From Alphaproteobacteria bacterium (GTDB lineage Bacteria; Pseudomonadota; Alphaproteobacteria; Acetobacterales; Acetobacteraceae): a stretch of DNA of 56,649 bases. The stretch is from NCBI GenBank assembly GCA_026400845.1, contig JAPLOH010000043.1, positions 6,079 through 62,727 of the forward strand, given 5' to 3'. This document shows, in pieces, positions 54,356 to 56,649 of the stretch. Position 1 is the stretch's first letter; every line of letters starts with the position of its first letter. The position numbers were made by a program, and so were the translations under genes. The notes under the pieces were generated by a model that was not told the DNA's origin, ran no database searches, and saw only the letters and a list, made by a program, of their open reading frames with translations.

Positions 54356-55312
54356 ATGCGGGCGCCCGGATGGTCGCAGCGCGACGGGCTGCTGCCCTGG
54401 CTGCTCGATCCGCTCGGCCGGATCTACGCTTTGGCCACCGCGCGGCGGATGGCGCGGCCGGGCTGGCGGGCACCGGTGCCGGTGATATGCGTCGGCAACG
54501 CCTCCGTTGGCGGCACCGGCAAGACCACGGTGGCGCTCGACATCGCCGCCCGCCTCGCTGCCCGGGGTGCCACGCCCGGCTTCCTCACCCGCGGCTATGG
54601 CGGCGGCGGCGCCGTCCGCCGCGTTGATTTGCGCCGGGATACCGCGGCGAGCGTGGGCGACGAGCCGCTGCTGCTCGCCGCCCTCGCCCCCACCTATATC
54701 GGCGCCGACCGCGTCGCCTCCGCCCAGCTCGCCGTCGATTGGGGCGCCCGCTCGCTGGTGATGGATGACGGGTTGCAGAACCCCGGCCTCATCAAGGACC
54801 TGTCCTTCCTGGTGATCGACGGCGCGGTCGGCTTCGGCAATGGCCGTGTCATCCCCGCCGGCCCCTTGCGCGAGCCCGTCGCCGCCGCCGCCCACCGCTG
54901 CCAGGCCGCGATCGTGATCGGGGCGGACCTCCACAACGCCGCCGCCCGCCTGGACATCCCGGTGCTGCACGCCCGGCTGCGCACGCCGGACGAGGTGGCG
55001 GGGCGGCGGCTCTATGCCTTCGCCGGCATCGGCCGCCCGGAAAAATTCTTCGCCGGGCTCGCCGAAGCCGGGGCGGAGATCGCCGGCACGCGCGGCTTCC
55101 CCGACCATCACCGCTACACCCCGCGCGACATCGACGCCGTGCTGGCCGAAGCCAGCCGCCGCGGAGCCGAGGCCGCGACGACGCCGAAGGACGCCGCCCG
55201 CCTCACCCAGGCCCAGCGCGCCCGGGTGCGCGTGGTCGGCGTCACGCTCGAATGGGCCGATCCGGCGGGGCTTGAAGTGCTGCTCGGTTCCGTGTTGAAG
55301 CCTGCGCGATGA
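54356..55312 (+). CDS. lpxK: Tetraacyldisaccharide 4'-kinase
   Basis: Phosphorylates the 4' position of the lipid A disaccharide to make lipid IVA. 318 residues with an N-terminal membrane-associated helix, the family motif VICVGNASVGGTGKTTVAL (P-loop), GFLTRGYGGGG, and the conserved DDGLQNPGLIKDLSFLVIDG. The C-terminal segment has AFAGIGRPEKFF and DHHRYTPRDI. Its stop overlaps the start of lpxL by four bases. Confidence 0.96.
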   Translation: MRAPGWSQRDGLLPWLLDPLGRIYALATARRMARPGWRAPVPVICVGNASVGGTGKTTVALDIAARLAARGATPGFLTRGYGGGGAVRRVDLRRDTAASVGDEPLLLAALAPTYIGADRVASAQLAVDWGARSLVMDDGLQNPGLIKDLSFLVIDGAVGFGNGRVIPAGPLREPVAAAAHRCQAAIVIGADLHNAAARLDIPVLHARLRTPDEVAGRRLYAFAGIGRPEKFFAGLAEAGAEIAGTRGFPDHHRYTPRDIDAVLAEASRRGAEAATTPKDAARLTQAQRARVRVVGVTLEWADPAGLEVLLGSVLKPAR

Positions 55313-56196
55313 AGCGCCTGCGTTTTCGCCTCGAAGCCTGGCTGATCACCGCCGTCTTGTGGCTGCTCGGCCGGCTGCGCCCCGAAGCCGCCTCCAATCT
55401 CGGGGGCGCGGTGGCGCGGATGATCGGGCCGCGCCTGCGCGTCAGCCGCGTCGCCGACGCCAATCTCCGCCTCGCCATGCCCGCGTGCGACGCCCCCACC
55501 CGCGCGCGCATCATCCGCGGCGTGTGGGACAATCTCGGCCGCACCGCCTGCGAATTCCCCCATGTCCCCGCGCTGCGCGAAACGGCCTCGGGGCCGGGCT
55601 ACGAGCTGGAGGGGGCCGCGCATTTCGACGCCGTGCTGGCAGCCGGCGGACCGGCGATCTGCATATCCGCCCATCTCGCCAACTGGGAAGTGATGCCGGC
55701 GGCGGCCAAGCGACGCGGCGCCGATATGGCGAGCTTCTACCGTGCGGCTTCCAACCCGCTCACTGACGCCATCATCATCGAGCGCCGCGCCCGCGCCGGC
55801 GTCACCCTCATCGCCAAGGGTGCGGCCGGCGCGCGGGCGGGGGTGGCGCATTTGCGCGCGGGCGGCATTCTCGGCTTTCTGATAGATCAGAAAATGAACG
55901 ACGGCATCGAAGCCCGCCTGTTCGGCCACCCCGCGATGACCGCCTCCGCCGCCGCCGCACTCGCCCTGCGCTTCGCCGCCCCGGTGATCCCCGCCCGTGT
56001 CATCCGCCTCGGCCCCGCCCGCTTCCGCGTCGTCGCCGAGGCGCCGCTCGCCCTCCCCGCCACCGGCGACCGCCACGGCGACATCGCCGCGCTGACCCAG
56101 GCGATGAACGACTGCATCGAACGCTGGGTGGGCGACACGCCGGAGCAGTGGCTGTGGCTGCATCGCCGCTGGCCCAGGGAGATCATGCCGGAATAA
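55309..56196 (+). CDS. lpxL: Lipid A biosynthesis lauroyl acyltransferase
   Basis: Late acyltransferase of the LpxL/HtrB family, 295 residues, start ATG 55309 (ATGA overlap with lpxK). An N-terminal hydrophobic helix (LEAWLITAVLWLLGRL) anchors it in the inner membrane. The catalytic H-x4-E motif is AHLANWEV. GILGFLIDQKMNDGIEARLF and the C-terminal WLWLHRRWP are family-typical. It should add a secondary acyl chain to Kdo2-lipid IVA made by WaaA. Last gene of the LPS operon. Confidence 0.94.
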   Translation: MKRLRFRLEAWLITAVLWLLGRLRPEAASNLGGAVARMIGPRLRVSRVADANLRLAMPACDAPTRARIIRGVWDNLGRTACEFPHVPALRETASGPGYELEGAAHFDAVLAAGGPAICISAHLANWEVMPAAAKRRGADMASFYRAASNPLTDAIIIERRARAGVTLIAKGAAGARAGVAHLRAGGILGFLIDQKMNDGIEARLFGHPAMTASAAAALALRFAAPVIPARVIRLGPARFRVVAEAPLALPATGDRHGDIAALTQAMNDCIERWVGDTPEQWLWLHRRWPREIMPE

Positions 56197-56308
56197 CCGC
56201 CCGCGCGGTGGCGCTCGGTCTTGCCGGCAGGCTTTCGGAACCCCCGGCCATCGCCGTCGACCCGCGAAAGCGTTCTCTCCTTCCTTCCTTCCCCCTCTCC
56301 CGCACTGG

Positions 56309-56339
56309 CGGGCTTGGGCTGCGGAGCAGACCAAGCCCG
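56309..56339. terminator. Inverted repeat after the LPS operon
   Basis: CGGGCTTGG (56309-56317) and CCAAGCCCG (56331-56339) form a 9-base inverted repeat with a 13-base loop in the 231-base gap after lpxL. It could end the LPS operon or the convergent gene, but no T-tract follows. It may instead be a dispersed repeat. Confidence 0.35.
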
Positions 56340-56427
56340 GGGTGAGGGTCGGCCACCAAGAAAACCCAGGAGCATGGCTGATAGTATCGAATAAGCAACA
56401 ATATTCCCGCACCTTCCCCCACCCCGC

Positions 56428-56649
56428 CTAGTCCCGCGGCAGCCGGCGCGGCAGCAGCTTCATCGGCTTTCCCTCGGAATTCGGATACCACAAGATCGCC
56501 TCGCGCTCCTTGCGGGTGAGGCGTTTCGGCTTGGTCGAGATTTTTTTCGACCGCGGCTTGCGCGGGCGGCGCGGGAGTGGCGGAACGCTGGGGTGTTCGA
56601 CGCCGAGGATGTGGAACATCGGGCGCAACACGCGCTGCGCCTGGGTGGA
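56428..56649 (-). CDS. C-terminal end of an unrecognised leftward gene (partial)
   Basis: An open frame enters from the right edge and ends with a stop at 56428. The readable part (about 73 codons) contains a Pro/Arg/Lys-rich stretch (PPLPRRPRKPRSKKISTKPK) followed by LTRKEREAILWYPNSEGKPM and LLPRRLPRD. The basic C-terminus suggests a nucleic-acid or ribosome association, but I do not recognise the family. A GTG at 56631 could be a start of a 67-residue protein, but the frame stays open to the edge, so the gene may be longer. Confidence 0.5.
   Translation of the reverse strand, partial: STQAQRVLRPMFHILGVEHPSVPPLPRRPRKPRSKKISTKPKRLTRKEREAILWYPNSEGKPMKLLPRRLPRD

Noticed and set aside
1-56649. 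CRISPR array, riboswitch or sigma-54 -24/-12 promoter
   Set aside because: No regularly spaced direct repeats were seen, no leader could be recognised as a known riboswitch class, and no convincing TGGCAC-N5-TTGC element was found by eye despite rpoN being present.

Overview
The window is chromosomal DNA from a GC-rich alphaproteobacterium, most probably a member of the Acetobacteraceae. That placement is an inference. It rests on the gene order rnd-kdsD-lptC-lptA-lptB-(small protein)-rpoN-hpf, on the short HPr kinase next to rapZ, EIIA-Man, HPr and enzyme I with no sugar permease, on a DinB with a four-cysteine N-terminal finger, and on two families of AT-rich or GC-rich palindromic intergenic repeats that I associate with this family. 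No phage, plasmid or CRISPR structure was seen. One decayed transposase fragment is present.

Layout. 1-6.6 kb: a peptide/opine-type ABC importer (binding protein, two permeases, start of an ATPase) transcribed leftward, divergent from an unusual M28-fold metallopeptidase and a Crp/Fnr regulator gene that carries an apparent one-base frameshift. 6.7-10 kb: leftward def-fmt-truA (initiator-Met formylation and deformylation, tRNA pseudouridylation) and a secreted beta-helix protein. 10.1-10.5 kb: a small heat-shock protein, then a repeat element. 10.7-17.3 kb: a tightly overlapping leftward operon for LPS transport (lptCAB), Kdo precursor synthesis (kdsD), an RNase D-like nuclease, sigma-54 and the ribosome hibernation factor. 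17.4 kb: tRNA-Leu(CAG). 17.6-25.4 kb: an NDUFA9-like dehydrogenase-fold protein, then gltD, a DUF2059 gene and gltB (ammonia assimilation). 25.4-29.1 kb: a second peptide-type importer with a Tat-dependent binding protein and no ATPase genes beside it.

29.2-34.4 kb: rnhB, fabI, aroC, a ROK sugar kinase, a 274-base repeat block and dinB. 34.4-40.1 kb: a leftward FAD-linked oxidase, then a rightward regulatory phosphotransferase operon (hprK-rapZ-EIIA-HPr-enzyme I). 40.1-45.8 kb: leftward transaldolase-xerC-adenine deaminase and rightward priA. 45.8-52 kb is accessory in character: a frameshifted membrane mini-ORF, a flavin monooxygenase with an N-terminal NTF2-like domain, a crotonase-fold protein lacking the usual glutamates, and a two-gene Tat-exported molybdenum hydroxylase. 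52.1-56.2 kb: an IS4-type transposase remnant lies directly upstream of an LPS operon (DUF374 acyltransferase with an apparent internal deletion, waaA, lpxK, lpxL). The right edge holds the end of an unrecognised leftward gene.

Most of the window is conserved housekeeping. The observations most worth a second look are the M28-like protein whose catalytic Glu-Glu pair reads Gly-His, the frameshifted Crp gene beside it, the palindromic repeats, the inverted repeats upstream of gltD, and the decayed transposase next to a damaged acyltransferase gene.
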